DNA of 64,000 nt, taken from positions 62,001 to 126,000 of the forward strand of contig NZ_PQGA01000013.1 of assembly GCF_002917095.1 (NCBI RefSeq). The letters are read 5' to 3'. The position numbers were made by a program, and so were the translations under genes. The stretch comes from Paraburkholderia eburnea (GTDB taxonomy: Bacteria > Pseudomonadota > Gammaproteobacteria > Burkholderiales > Burkholderiaceae). This document shows, one piece after another, positions 7,652 to 16,363 of the stretch (the stretch's first letter is position 1; each line of letters begins with the position of its first letter). The notes below the pieces were generated by a model. It was not told where the DNA came from and made no database searches. It saw nothing but the letters and a program-made list of their open reading frames with translations.

Positions 7652-8740
7652 ATGAAACTACGGTTTGGAGCAGTCGTATTTCTCGCTCTCGCACAAGGCG
7701 CGTGGGCGCAAAGCAGCGTGACCATGTTCGGCCTCATCGACGCTGGGATAACGTATGTAAGCAACGAGGGCGGAGGGAAGAACGTCAAGTTCGATGATGG
7801 CATCTTCACTCCGAATCTTTTTGGTTTCCGTGGCGTGGAAGACCTCGGTGGCGGATATCGGGCAACCTTCGCGCTGGTGAATCAGTTTTCCATGGCGAAT
7901 GGAAGCATCATTGGCGGCGGCATCTTCGCGCGTAACGCCTACGTCGGAATTGAGAGCGACCGCTTTGGCGGGATTACGCTCGGAAATCAGTACGATTTCA
8001 TGGTGGATTCGCTTTTTGCCAAAGGGAACGCGATTTCAATGGACCTGACGGGCCTCTATGGGTTTCGCAATGGCCCGTTCCAACGCCTGGCGCTCCCGGA
8101 CAATCCCACGGGTGCGTTCGATTGGGACCGTACAGCGGGAAGCAAGCCCGTGGCGAACTCGGTCAAATATAGCTCGCCGACCGTCGCAGGCTTATCCGGG
8201 GGCGTGATGTACGCCTTCGGCGGCGTGGCGGGTTCGGTCGGTGCGGACAACACGGTGAGCGCTGGGGTCAACTACGAGTTGGGGCCGTTCGGCGTGGGTG
8301 CTGCTTATACGAACGAGAAATACGGGCCAGCCGCTGGTGTGCCTTCGACGAGTGTGCGTAACTGGGGCGCCGGGATGCACTACACGCTCGGTGCATTGAC
8401 TGCGAAGGCACTCGTGACAACCGTCCACAATTCCTTCAACGGTGCTGGCGTGTGGATGGCGGAAGCAGGCGGGGTGTGGAAGCTGCAGCCCGACCTATTC
8501 CTCGGCGCGAAATACATGTACATGAAGGGCAACGAAGCCGTGAGCAACAATCACGCTCACCAGATCAGCGCCGCTATCCAATATCTGCTGACGAAGCGAA
8601 CGATGGTCTACGTTTCTGCCGACTACCAGCGCGCAAATAGCGGCGCGAACGCGCAGATAAATGGCGTGCTCGATGCGAATGGCGCATCTGGTTCTGCAAA
8701 TCAGACCGCGGCGCGGATTGGCCTGCACACGTTGTTCTAA
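7652..8740 (+). CDS. Outer-membrane porin (Burkholderia OmpC type)
   Basis: A 362-residue trimeric porin of the Gram-negative porin family. The start at 7652 follows GGAGAC and gives a Sec signal peptide (MKLRFGAVVFLALAQGAWA, cleavage before QSS). The mature part opens with SVTMFGLIDAGITYV, typical of the first beta strand, and ends with a terminal Phe (GLHTLF), the outer-membrane assembly signal. The frame is open further upstream, but that extension would bury the signal peptide. Its place after hap suggests entry of a phenolic substrate through the outer membrane. Such porins are broadly selective, so the substrate is uncertain. Confidence 0.92.
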   Translation: MKLRFGAVVFLALAQGAWAQSSVTMFGLIDAGITYVSNEGGGKNVKFDDGIFTPNLFGFRGVEDLGGGYRATFALVNQFSMANGSIIGGGIFARNAYVGIESDRFGGITLGNQYDFMVDSLFAKGNAISMDLTGLYGFRNGPFQRLALPDNPTGAFDWDRTAGSKPVANSVKYSSPTVAGLSGGVMYAFGGVAGSVGADNTVSAGVNYELGPFGVGAAYTNEKYGPAAGVPSTSVRNWGAGMHYTLGALTAKALVTTVHNSFNGAGVWMAEAGGVWKLQPDLFLGAKYMYMKGNEAVSNNHAHQISAAIQYLLTKRTMVYVSADYQRANSGANAQINGVLDANGASGSANQTAARIGLHTLF

Positions 8741-8751
8741 GCATCTCGCTA

Positions 8752-8777
8752 ATGCGCCTTCCACGAGGAAGGTGCAT
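8752..8777 (+). terminator. Hairpin after the porin gene, possible terminator
   Basis: ATGCGCCTTCC (8752-8762) pairs with GGAAGGTGCAT (8767-8777) around a 4-base loop, with one G-T pair. It begins 11 bp after the porin stop. No run of T follows, so it may only protect the mRNA end or act with Rho. The stem is certain and termination is a guess. Confidence 0.4.
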
Positions 8778-8970
8778 CTCAACCTGCGTCGGCGATGAGC
8801 TGCCCGAGGCCGAGTCTGCTGAATCGAAATCAGTGTTGCGCAGTTGCGCGACGAGCGGGGAGCGTCACGCTGCCTGGTGGCGGCGTGACGGACGCGCGGG
8901 ACCCGAGAGAGTCCGGCGGAGCTGTTGTACTGGCGGAAGGAACCTTGGAGGCTGTCAGGCCACCCGATCT

Positions 8971-10446
8971 TCAATTGGCATCGGTCAACGCGTGGCGCAG
9001 TTCCTGATAGCTGCGCAGCCCGGCGAGACCCAGTTCGCGCCCGATGCCGCTCAAACCCAGCCCGCCCCAGCAGACTTGCGGGAAGATCAATTGGGGCGTG
9101 TTGATCCACACGAGGCCCGCGCGCAGTTGCGTTTTGTAGTGGCGCGCGGCGTCGGGGTCGGCGGTCACGACGGTGGCCACCAGACCATAACGCGTGTCGT
9201 TGGCGAGCGTGATGGCTTCCTCGTCGGTGCGGAACGACTTCACGCAGGCCACCGGACCGAACACTTCCTCGGTCCACAGGACGTTGTCCACGGCCGGCTC
9301 GGCGACCACGACGGGCGCCATGAAGAAGCCCTGGGCGCAGGCCGTGTCGAGTTGCCCGCAGAACGCCACCGATGCGCCAGTCTCCACGCCTTGCGCCAGC
9401 AGCGCCTGCACGCGCTCGCGCTGGGCGGCCGAGACGAGCGGCCCCATCGCCACATCGTCGCCCGCGGGCGGCGCGACCACGATCGCGCGCACGGCCGTTT
9501 CGAACGCGGCCATGAACTTGCGGTAGACGTCGTCGTGCACGAGGATGCGCGCCGTTGCCGAGCACATCTGCCCGGCGTTCGTGAACGCGCCGCCCACTGC
9601 GAGCGAGACCGCGCGTTCGATATCGGCATCGGCGCGCACGATCAGCGCCGATTTGCCGCCCAGTTCTAGAGTCACGCGCTTCATGTCCTGCGCCGCAGCC
9701 TGCATTACCTTCTTGCCGGATGCCGTGCTGCCCGTGAACGAGATCTTGTCGATGAGCGGATGGGCGGTGAGTTGTGCGCCTACTGCGCCGCCGCCGTTTA
9801 CGAGGTTCACGACTCCATCGGGCACGCCTGCTTCGGCGATGATTTCGGCCAGCATGTGCTCGATCGGGGAGGTGAATTCCGACGGTTTGAGCACTATGGT
9901 GCAGCCTGCGGCTAGCGCGGGCGCGATCTTCCACGCCGTCGTGACCATCGGGAAATTCCACGGCACGATCAGGGCGGCTACGCCTACGGCTTCGTAGTAG
10001 CGTTCTCCTGTTACGGTGTCGTCGGGGAGTTTGAGTTGTTCAGGGGCGAAGGTGGTGGTGTCGGCGCAGAGGCCCGCGTAGTAGTCGAAGGTCGCGGCGG
10101 CGTCGCTTACGTCGAGGTTCGCTTCGAATGGGGGCTTGCCGCTTACCTGCATTTGCGTTGCGCTCAGGCGTTCGCGGTCTGCTTCGATTAGTTCTGCGAT
10201 TTTTTTTAGTAGCTTGGCGCGGGTGCTGGGGGTTGTGGTGCGCCAGGTTGGGAGCGCCGTGTGGGCGGCGCGCACGGCTGCGTCGATCTGCTCTGCGGTT
10301 GCGTGTTCTTGCCAGCCGATTATGGCGCCTGTTGAGGCGTTGTGGATCGGGGTTGAGGTTGCGCTGGGGTCGTTGTGCTTTGCGTGGCCTGCGATCGTCG
10401 CTGCGGGAAGTTTGAAGGGTTTGTCTTCGGTGATGTATGTGGTCAT
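8971..10446 (-). CDS. NAD-dependent aldehyde dehydrogenase, probably 4-guanidinobutyraldehyde/aminobutyraldehyde type
   Basis: A 491-residue aldehyde dehydrogenase with FTGSTASG (cofactor loop), ELGGKSAL (general-base Glu) and QMCSATARI (nucleophile Cys). I placed the start at ATG 10446 (MTTYITEDKPF) because the frame upstream runs into a repeat element and does not look like protein. It shares direction with the guanidinobutyrase gene, from which it is separated by the repeat element. By analogy with KauB and GbuA of Pseudomonas, it may oxidise 4-guanidinobutyraldehyde (from agmatine) or 4-aminobutyraldehyde to the acid. The enzyme class is firm and the substrate is inferred from neighbours. 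Confidence 0.85.
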   Translation of the reverse strand: MTTYITEDKPFKLPAATIAGHAKHNDPSATSTPIHNASTGAIIGWQEHATAEQIDAAVRAAHTALPTWRTTTPSTRAKLLKKIAELIEADRERLSATQMQVSGKPPFEANLDVSDAAATFDYYAGLCADTTTFAPEQLKLPDDTVTGERYYEAVGVAALIVPWNFPMVTTAWKIAPALAAGCTIVLKPSEFTSPIEHMLAEIIAEAGVPDGVVNLVNGGGAVGAQLTAHPLIDKISFTGSTASGKKVMQAAAQDMKRVTLELGGKSALIVRADADIERAVSLAVGGAFTNAGQMCSATARILVHDDVYRKFMAAFETAVRAIVVAPPAGDDVAMGPLVSAAQRERVQALLAQGVETGASVAFCGQLDTACAQGFFMAPVVVAEPAVDNVLWTEEVFGPVACVKSFRTDEEAITLANDTRYGLVATVVTADPDAARHYKTQLRAGLVWINTPQLIFPQVCWGGLGLSGIGRELGLAGLRSYQELRHALTDAN

Positions 10447-10520
10447 GGGTTTGTCTCCGGTTTGATTCTTTGATTCTTTGATTCGTGTGGTTTGTGTTGT
10501 CGCGTTTCCTTGTTTTCGCG

Positions 10521-10994
10521 GTGGTTTGCCAGCGTTGCCCCTGTGCGGGGCGGCACCTACTTTTCTTTGCAGCGGCAAAGAAAAGTAGGCAAAAGAAAGC
10601 CGCTCACACCGCCAGTGTGACGCCGTTCACCACTGGCCCACCATCGGAGTGGTGACTGGGCAGCGCCCGCACCACGCGCCGTATAACAGAGTGGAGACGC
10701 CCGCCCATCCGGGGGCGCTGCGCGCCCCGTCGGGCATAACCGCAAACCATCGGGGCACCGTTGGTTTCCCTGGCAGACCCAACCGCTGCGCGCGTAGCGA
10801 GCAGCGGGATGAATGAGTCCTTTGTCACTCCGATTTAAGGCGCGATAAGCGAGCAATGCCCAGTCACCACTCCGCTGCAAGGTTAGTGGTGGACGGCGTC
10901 ACACTGGCGGTGTGAGCGGCTTTCTTTGCTTACTTTCTTTGCCGCCGCAAAGAAAGTGAGTGCCGCCCCGCACAGGGGCAACCCTGGCAGACCA
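10521..10994. repeat. Non-coding element with ~138-bp inverted arms (MITE- or REP-like)
   Basis: The left arm (10521-10662) and right arm (about 10857-10994) are long imperfect inverted copies of each other, enclosing a centre of roughly 190 bp without a convincing gene. Each arm starts at its outer end with GTGGT(T/C)TGCCAG and GCCCCTGTGCGGGGC, itself a small palindrome. Each arm also holds its own hairpin: 10556-10589 (15-bp stem on CTTTTCTTTGC) and 10929-10960. I recall similar sequence as a frequent intergenic repeat in Burkholderia and Paraburkholderia. The element fills most of the gap between the aldehyde dehydrogenase and gbuA. Confidence 0.75.
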
Positions 10995-11027
10995 CCACGA
11001 ACTCAAGGAAATGCCAAAAAAAGAGGA

Positions 11028-11978
11028 CTACCGATAATTAACACCAGGCATAACACAAAGCATCTCAAACGCAAGATTAGCGCCGACAAGAGCGGTAGTA
11101 CCGGCTTGATCATAAGGCGGCGACACCTCGACAAGATCAGCACCCACAACATTAAGCCCCTTCATCCCACGAACGATCTCCAGCCCTTGCTGCACAGTAA
11201 GACCGCCGACTTCAGGCGTCCCAGTCCCCGGCGCAAAAGCCGGATCAAGCCCATCGATATCAAAGCTGAGATAAACAGGCGTATCACCCACCCGCTCACG
11301 CACTTGAGCCATCAGCGGGGCAAGAGACTTATTCCAGCACTCTTCAGCCTGCACGACAGTAAAACCCTGCTTCCGACACCAATCGAAATCATCGGCGTGA
11401 TAACCCGTGCCGCGCAAGCCAATCTGCGTAACCTTATCGCACTGAAGCAGCCCATCTTCCACCGCACGCCGAAACGGCGTCCCATGCGCGATTTTCTCGC
11501 CGAACATGGTGTCGTTCACGTCAGCATGCGCATCCACGTGCACAACCGCAACCTTGCCGTATTTCTTGTGCAGCGCCCGCAAAATCGGCCACGCAATCGT
11601 ATGGTCGCCACCCAGCGTAATCGGCCGGCAGCCATTCGCGACAATCGCGTCATAAGCCTCTTCGATCAGCCGGATCGAATCCTTCAAATCGTACGGATTG
11701 GTTGCGACGTCACCAATATCCGCCACCTGCAGCGAATCAAACGGAGCCGCACGCGTCGCCATGTTGTAAGGGCGCAGCAGAACGGATTCCGAGCGGATCT
11801 GGCGCGGTCCGAAGCGCGCGCCCGAGCGGTTCGAGGTGCCAAGATCCAGCGGCACGCCCACGAAACAGGCGTCCAGCCCGTCGGTCGTGTCGGCCTGCGG
11901 CAGGCGCATCATCGTGGCGATGCCGCCAAAGCGCGGCATGTCGTTGCCGCCCAGCGGCTGGTTGAGTTCGCGTTGCAT
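11028..11978 (-). CDS. gbuA: Guanidinobutyrase (ureohydrolase family)
   Basis: A 316-residue Mn-dependent ureohydrolase. Metal-binding motifs are GGDHT (near residue 125), DAHAD (near 150) and SFDIDGLDP (near 240). The N-terminus (QPLGGNDMPRFGGIATMMRLP) and the sequence throughout agree with what I remember of Pseudomonas aeruginosa GbuA, better than with agmatinase SpeB. GbuA splits 4-guanidinobutyrate into 4-aminobutyrate and urea in the cytoplasm. The neighbouring aldehyde dehydrogenase would make its substrate. Agmatinase or guanidinopropionase activity cannot be excluded from sequence alone. Confidence 0.85.
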   Translation of the reverse strand: MQRELNQPLGGNDMPRFGGIATMMRLPQADTTDGLDACFVGVPLDLGTSNRSGARFGPRQIRSESVLLRPYNMATRAAPFDSLQVADIGDVATNPYDLKDSIRLIEEAYDAIVANGCRPITLGGDHTIAWPILRALHKKYGKVAVVHVDAHADVNDTMFGEKIAHGTPFRRAVEDGLLQCDKVTQIGLRGTGYHADDFDWCRKQGFTVVQAEECWNKSLAPLMAQVRERVGDTPVYLSFDIDGLDPAFAPGTGTPEVGGLTVQQGLEIVRGMKGLNVVGADLVEVSPPYDQAGTTALVGANLAFEMLCVMPGVNYR

Positions 11979-12110
11979 GTGGGTGTCTCCGATCGTTAAG
12001 TGCTATCAAGCGATGCAGTAAAGCGATCGGGCGATGGTAGGCGAGCCGGGCGCCGCGCGAATTACGAAGTTGAGATGTTCACATCGATTGCAATCGATGC
12101 GAAGGGGCCT

Positions 12111-12950
12111 TTACAGCGTTGCGAGGCAAGGGGAAGCATGCCCCCAGCCGATCAGTTCGCGTTTCGTGCGCACGCCGAGCTTCGCGAACGCGCGCTTCAC
12201 GTAGGACTCCGCCGTGGCAGTGCGCACGCCAAGAATCTGCGCCGCCTCGGGCACGGTCTTGCCGGTAATGAGGTGCGCGCAGATTTCGTATTCGCGCCTG
12301 GAGAGCTTCACGCCATCCGCCGCGATGCGCGCATCGAACTGCGCGAGCGGGTGCAGATACGAGGTGGGATGCGCGACGCGCCGGGCCGCGCTGGTGGACG
12401 CATGTAGTTCCAGCAGAGGAAACAGAAAGTCGCTCACATGGCGAAAGCGGTTCATTTCCGCGAGCGAAAACGGCGGCGCGTGCAACGCGCGCTCAAGCGC
12501 GATGGAGTGCTGTGCGTGCCGCGTGCCGCGCGCAAGCACGCATTCGTGGGCGATCAGCGCTTCGTCGAAAAGTCGTTGGCGGAATTCGCCGGGAGGAATC
12601 GCGCCGATATCGCGCACCACCAGCATCGTGCCGATCTTGCCGCGTATGCCCGCAAACAACGGATCGCTTTCGTAGAAGCGATCGTAGTAGAGCGTCATGA
12701 CGTCGGAAATCGTGCCCGAGTCCATGCCCACGCCGCCGCTGCCCACCCACTCGCAGCGAAAGCCGTTGGGCATGTTGCTGTCCGCGCGCGAACGCTCGAT
12801 ATGGACGACGTTCAGCGGCACCACTTCATTGAGCAGCAGCGTGAGGCGCGGCACGAAATCCGGTGTGCCGACGGCTTCGATGACGTTGCCGAGCGTTTTG
12901 AACGACAGCGGGAAACTGGATTGTTCTTGAGGGGGTACGGGAATCAGCAT
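12111..12950 (-). CDS. LuxR-type HTH transcriptional regulator
   Basis: A 279-residue regulator. The last 60 residues form a GerE/LuxR DNA-binding helix-turn-helix (LSRREYEICAHLITGKTVPE, then AESYVKRAFAKLGVRTKREL). The first 200 residues do not resemble the autoinducer domain of quorum-sensing LuxR proteins and may sense a small molecule. Several starts are possible; ATG 12950 (MLIPVPPQEQ) is a moderate choice, with ATG 12980 also in frame. It sits between gbuA (same strand) and the divergent cupin/FAD-oxidase genes, so it probably controls the guanidino/amine catabolic genes on one or both sides. Confidence 0.78.
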   Translation of the reverse strand: MLIPVPPQEQSSFPLSFKTLGNVIEAVGTPDFVPRLTLLLNEVVPLNVVHIERSRADSNMPNGFRCEWVGSGGVGMDSGTISDVMTLYYDRFYESDPLFAGIRGKIGTMLVVRDIGAIPPGEFRQRLFDEALIAHECVLARGTRHAQHSIALERALHAPPFSLAEMNRFRHVSDFLFPLLELHASTSAARRVAHPTSYLHPLAQFDARIAADGVKLSRREYEICAHLITGKTVPEAAQILGVRTATAESYVKRAFAKLGVRTKRELIGWGHASPCLATL

Positions 12951-13000
12951 GGCGTGCCCCAGATTTAAAGGCCAAATCATTATAGCCGAAGGGCTGCATG

Positions 13001-13139
13001 CCCCGTTAGACGGGGTTTTCAGGGGTTTTAGCCGACATGATCGGCCAGCGCCTCGGCCTGCCAATGCGGGTCCGAAAAAGCGTCAGATCGAATGGGCGCA
13101 ATCACGCGAAACGCATCTTGCCCCCCTTGAGGGGGGGCA
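13001..13139. other. Two strong hairpins in the cupin gene leader
   Basis: In the 280-bp gap between the LuxR gene and the cupin gene, CCCCGT (13001-13006) pairs with ACGGGG (13010-13015) and is followed by TTTT. Further on, TGCCCCCC (13119-13126) pairs with GGGGGGCA around TTGA, ending near 13139. The first looks like an intrinsic terminator on the plus strand but follows no plus-strand gene, so an attenuator or leader structure is possible. No known riboswitch pattern is recognised. Confidence 0.4.
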
Positions 13140-13230
13140 TACCGGGGCAGCCAGACCCGGCAACATTGCCGCACCGATTCAATGCATACGTCGGCAACGA
13201 CGTCTAATACAGGAACAAACGGGAATAACC

Positions 13231-13578
13231 ATGAGCAAGCTGATTCAGGACATCAAGGAACTGGGCGCAGGTCTGGGCGAATACACCAAGCTGGAATACG
13301 GCATGGACGAAGGCGACTGGCGCGCGGCCGAAGGCACCAACGGCAACTACGTGATCGGCTTCTGGGAAGGCAAGGTCGGTTCGGTCGAGTTTCCCGAAAC
13401 GGGCGCCGACGAAGCGTGCTGGCTCGTCGAAGGCAAGATCGCGCTGACCGACGTGAACGGCGCGCGCAAGGAGTTCTCGGCCGGCCAGGGCTATCTGCTG
13501 CCGAAGGGCTTTGCGGGCAAGTGGGAAACGATCGCGGACGCGAAGAAGTTCTACGTTCTGCTCGAACCGCAGCAATAA
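13231..13578 (+). CDS. Small cupin-domain protein (DUF861/EutQ-like)
   Basis: A 115-residue single-domain cupin. The pattern NYVIGFWEGKVGSVEFP, then ACWLVEGKIALTD, then GQGYLLPKGFAGKWET fits the DUF861 branch near EutQ and ureidoglycine aminohydrolase. It lacks the full His-rich metal set of classical cupins, as is common in this branch. The start at 13231 follows GGAATAACC. It lies 87 bp upstream of a FAD amine oxidase on the same strand; such cupins are often found beside amine oxidases of the PuuB type, but the biochemical role is unknown to me. Confidence 0.82.
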   Translation: MSKLIQDIKELGAGLGEYTKLEYGMDEGDWRAAEGTNGNYVIGFWEGKVGSVEFPETGADEACWLVEGKIALTDVNGARKEFSAGQGYLLPKGFAGKWETIADAKKFYVLLEPQQ

Positions 13579-13665
13579 ATACCCGGCGATTCCGATCGCA
13601 AGCCGCGCCGCCCGCTTCAGGCGGTTGGCGCGGCGCCGTCCCCCGCTTTATGCAGTGAAGCCATC

Positions 13666-15138
13666 ATGAGCGACAGCGCGCAACTCTACGAAGCCGGCAT
13701 GGGTGCATCCGCACCGGCCGCCAAACGCGAATCGACGCGGAACCCCGCTGCCTTGGGCGTGGAAGAAGCGCTCTCGCGCACCAAACTTTCTCCCTACTGG
13801 CTCGACAATCCGGCGCAACCGCCCGCCGAGCCGAAACTCACGCAAGACACCCGCGCCGATCTGCTGATCGTGGGCGGCGGCTTCACCGGCCTGTGGGCCG
13901 CCGTGCAGGCCAAGGAGCAGATGCCCGAACTCGACGTGGTGGTGATCGAAGCGGGGCGCGTGGCGCACGGCGCTTCGGGCCGCGCGGGCGGCATCATTTC
14001 GACTTCGGTGATGCACGGCCTGCCCAACGCGGTGCGCGTGTTCCCGAACGACATCGCGCAACTGGAAGAATTCGGCCATCGCAATCTGGATGGTTTCGAA
14101 GAAACGCTCAAGCGCTACAACATCGACGCCGATATCGAGTGGAACGGCGAGATGACGGTGGCGGTCGACCCGGATCACGTCGAGCACCTGCAAGCCGACT
14201 ACGATCTGCACACGGAATACGGCCATAACGTCGAACTGCTCGACGCCCGGGCCACGCGCGAGCAACTGGATTCGCCGCTGTTCGCGGGCGCGCTGTGGTC
14301 GCGCAACCGCAGCGGCATCGTGCATCCGGCGAAGCTCGCCTGGGGCCTCAAGCGCGCGGCGCTCTCGCTGGGCGTGCGGCTCTATGAACACAGCCCGCTC
14401 GTTACCGTCACCGATGAAGGACAGACGGTGTTCGTGAAGACGCCCGAAGGCAGCGTGCGTGCGCCGCGCGTGCTGTTCGGCAGCGGCACCGCGAAAGTGG
14501 GCATCGCGGATATCAACCGGCGTGTTCTGCAGGTGCGCGATCACGTGCTCGCGACCGAGCCGCTCACCGACGAGCAACTCGCGCGCATCGGCTGGAAGAA
14601 CCGTCAGGGCATTTACGACACGCGCACGCAGCTCAATTATTTCCGCCTCACGAAGAACAACAATATTATCTTCGGCGGGCTGGTGAGCTATCACTTCGAC
14701 GGCGATCCGAATCCTGCGCAGGACGAACAGCGCGAAACCTATTACCGACTCGCGCAGGCGTTCTACAAGACCTTCCCGCAACTCGCGGACGTGCGTTTCT
14801 CACATGCCTGGGGCGGTCCGATCGATTACTGCTCGCGTGGCTCCGTGTTCGCGAAACGTTATCTCGGCGAAAAGGCCGTGTTCGTCGCGGGGTATACGGG
14901 TTTTGGGGTGGCGGCCAGCCGCTTCGGCGCCTTCATGGGCCTGAACCTGCTGTTCGATCGCGACAGCCCGGAACGCGAACTCGATATCGCGAAGCTCAGC
15001 CCGACCTATATTCCGCCCGAGCCGGTGCGCTGGCTGGCGGCCAAGGTCACCTTCCACGCCTTCGACGGCGCGGACGACGAAGGCGGCTGGAAGCGCGCCT
15101 GGATCAAGGGCATCAAGGCGCTGGGTTTTCCGATGTGA
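13666..15138 (+). CDS. FAD-dependent amine oxidoreductase (PuuB/DadA-like)
   Basis: A 490-residue flavoprotein of the D-amino-acid oxidase (DAO) family. The dinucleotide-binding fold begins near residue 65 with LLIVGGGFTGLWAA, after an N-terminal extension of about 60 residues common in gamma-glutamylputrescine-oxidase-like proteins. HGASGRAGGI near residue 105 is the flavin-contact loop, and GYTGFGVAASRFGA near residue 415 is the C-terminal FAD motif. It would oxidise a primary amine (putrescine derivative, agmatine or similar) to an aldehyde with release of ammonia. Together with the aldehyde dehydrogenase and GbuA, this completes a plausible amine to GABA route. Confidence 0.85.
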   Translation: MSDSAQLYEAGMGASAPAAKRESTRNPAALGVEEALSRTKLSPYWLDNPAQPPAEPKLTQDTRADLLIVGGGFTGLWAAVQAKEQMPELDVVVIEAGRVAHGASGRAGGIISTSVMHGLPNAVRVFPNDIAQLEEFGHRNLDGFEETLKRYNIDADIEWNGEMTVAVDPDHVEHLQADYDLHTEYGHNVELLDARATREQLDSPLFAGALWSRNRSGIVHPAKLAWGLKRAALSLGVRLYEHSPLVTVTDEGQTVFVKTPEGSVRAPRVLFGSGTAKVGIADINRRVLQVRDHVLATEPLTDEQLARIGWKNRQGIYDTRTQLNYFRLTKNNNIIFGGLVSYHFDGDPNPAQDEQRETYYRLAQAFYKTFPQLADVRFSHAWGGPIDYCSRGSVFAKRYLGEKAVFVAGYTGFGVAASRFGAFMGLNLLFDRDSPERELDIAKLSPTYIPPEPVRWLAAKVTFHAFDGADDEGGWKRAWIKGIKALGFPM

Positions 15139-15204
15139 TGTGAGCGCGGCGCCTCGCATCGGCAGGGCGCCGCCGAAGTAACGCGGGTAGTGATTCAAAG
15201 CGGC

Positions 15205-16131
15205 ATGTTCTCCAATACCTCCGACCTCGATCTGCGCCTCGTGCGGGTCTTCCTCGCCGTGGTCGACGCGCGCGGCATCACCGCCGCCGAAGCGACGCTC
15301 GGTGTGCGCCAGTCCACCATCAGCTCGCAGCTTTCCGCACTGGAAGCGCGCGTGGGCTTCACGCTCTGCGAGCGCGGGCGCGGCGGCTTTCGCCTGACTT
15401 CGAAGGGCGAGCGCTTCGTCAGCTCGGCGCGCGCGCTGGTGGCCGCGACTTCGCAGTTCGTTGCCCAGGTGCGCGACATCGACCGCAAGCTCGTGGGCAC
15501 GCTTTCGATCGGCCTGATCGGGCAGGCCTCGCATGTCGAGAACGCACGGCTCGCGGAAGCGATCGGCGCGTTCCGCAAACGCGATCAGGCCGTGCGCTTC
15601 GCGATGCGCGTGGCGCCGCCGCAGGAGCTTGAAGAAAGCCTCGTGAACCAGCAGCTCGATCTGGCCATCGGCTACTTCTGGCATCGCGTGGCGGGGCTCG
15701 GTTATACGGAGCTTTTCAGCGAGCGCCAGGTGATCTGTTGCGGACGCGGGCACCCGCTCTTCCACGAAGGGCCGCATGTGACGCTCGACGATCTGCGCGT
15801 ACAAGACTGGATCTGGCGCAGCTATCCCGTGCCCGAGGAGCTGGCGAGCATCGGCGAGCGCCAGGTCACGGCGATCGCGGACAGCATCGACGCGGCCACG
15901 GTGCTGATCCTGTCCGGCAGCCACATCGGCTATCTGCCTGAACATCATGCGCAGCCGTTCGAGCAGCGTGGCTTGATCCGCGTGCTCGGGCGCACGGCTT
16001 TCGGCTTCGACGTGCCCTTGCATCTGGCCGTTAAACGCGGCGCCGCCGACAAGCCCATCGTGCGTGCGTTCTGCGACGATCTGCTCAACGTATATGGCGC
16101 CCAAAACGTGGAGGAGCGCGCGTGCGCTTGA
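15205..16131 (+). CDS. LysR-family transcriptional regulator
   Basis: A 308-residue LysR protein. The helix-turn-helix spans residues 5-65 (LRLVRVFLAVVDARGITAAE, then QSTISSQLSALEARVGF) and the effector-binding domain follows. The ATG at 15205 gives the usual short lead before the helix-turn-helix; a GTG at 15190 would add five residues. It lies between the FAD oxidase and the NCS1 permease on the same strand, so it probably regulates these genes. The effector is unknown. Confidence 0.86.
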   Translation: MFSNTSDLDLRLVRVFLAVVDARGITAAEATLGVRQSTISSQLSALEARVGFTLCERGRGGFRLTSKGERFVSSARALVAATSQFVAQVRDIDRKLVGTLSIGLIGQASHVENARLAEAIGAFRKRDQAVRFAMRVAPPQELEESLVNQQLDLAIGYFWHRVAGLGYTELFSERQVICCGRGHPLFHEGPHVTLDDLRVQDWIWRSYPVPEELASIGERQVTAIADSIDAATVLILSGSHIGYLPEHHAQPFEQRGLIRVLGRTAFGFDVPLHLAVKRGAADKPIVRAFCDDLLNVYGAQNVEERACA

Positions 16132-16363
16132 AGCGCGCAGAAGAACACTGGAAAGGTAATGGGTTTAGATGCGCGCGCAACGAAAACGACCGGTGTGAAC
16201 AAACATTGGCCGCGCATGAAGTGAACGTTTGAAATACGCAATATGGCGCGCATTCGAGTGCTTTAGAGTGGCCGCCAGAGATGAGGACAGTGCGCGGATC
16301 TGACCGCGCGACGGGATACCGGCAAGGCGCAAGCCACGCCCAGGCCCCAAGGAGTGAGACAAC

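Noticed and set aside
12951..13230. Guanidine riboswitch near the gbuA cluster
   Set aside because: The hairpins lack the conserved ykkC or mini-ykkC loop sequences that I know.
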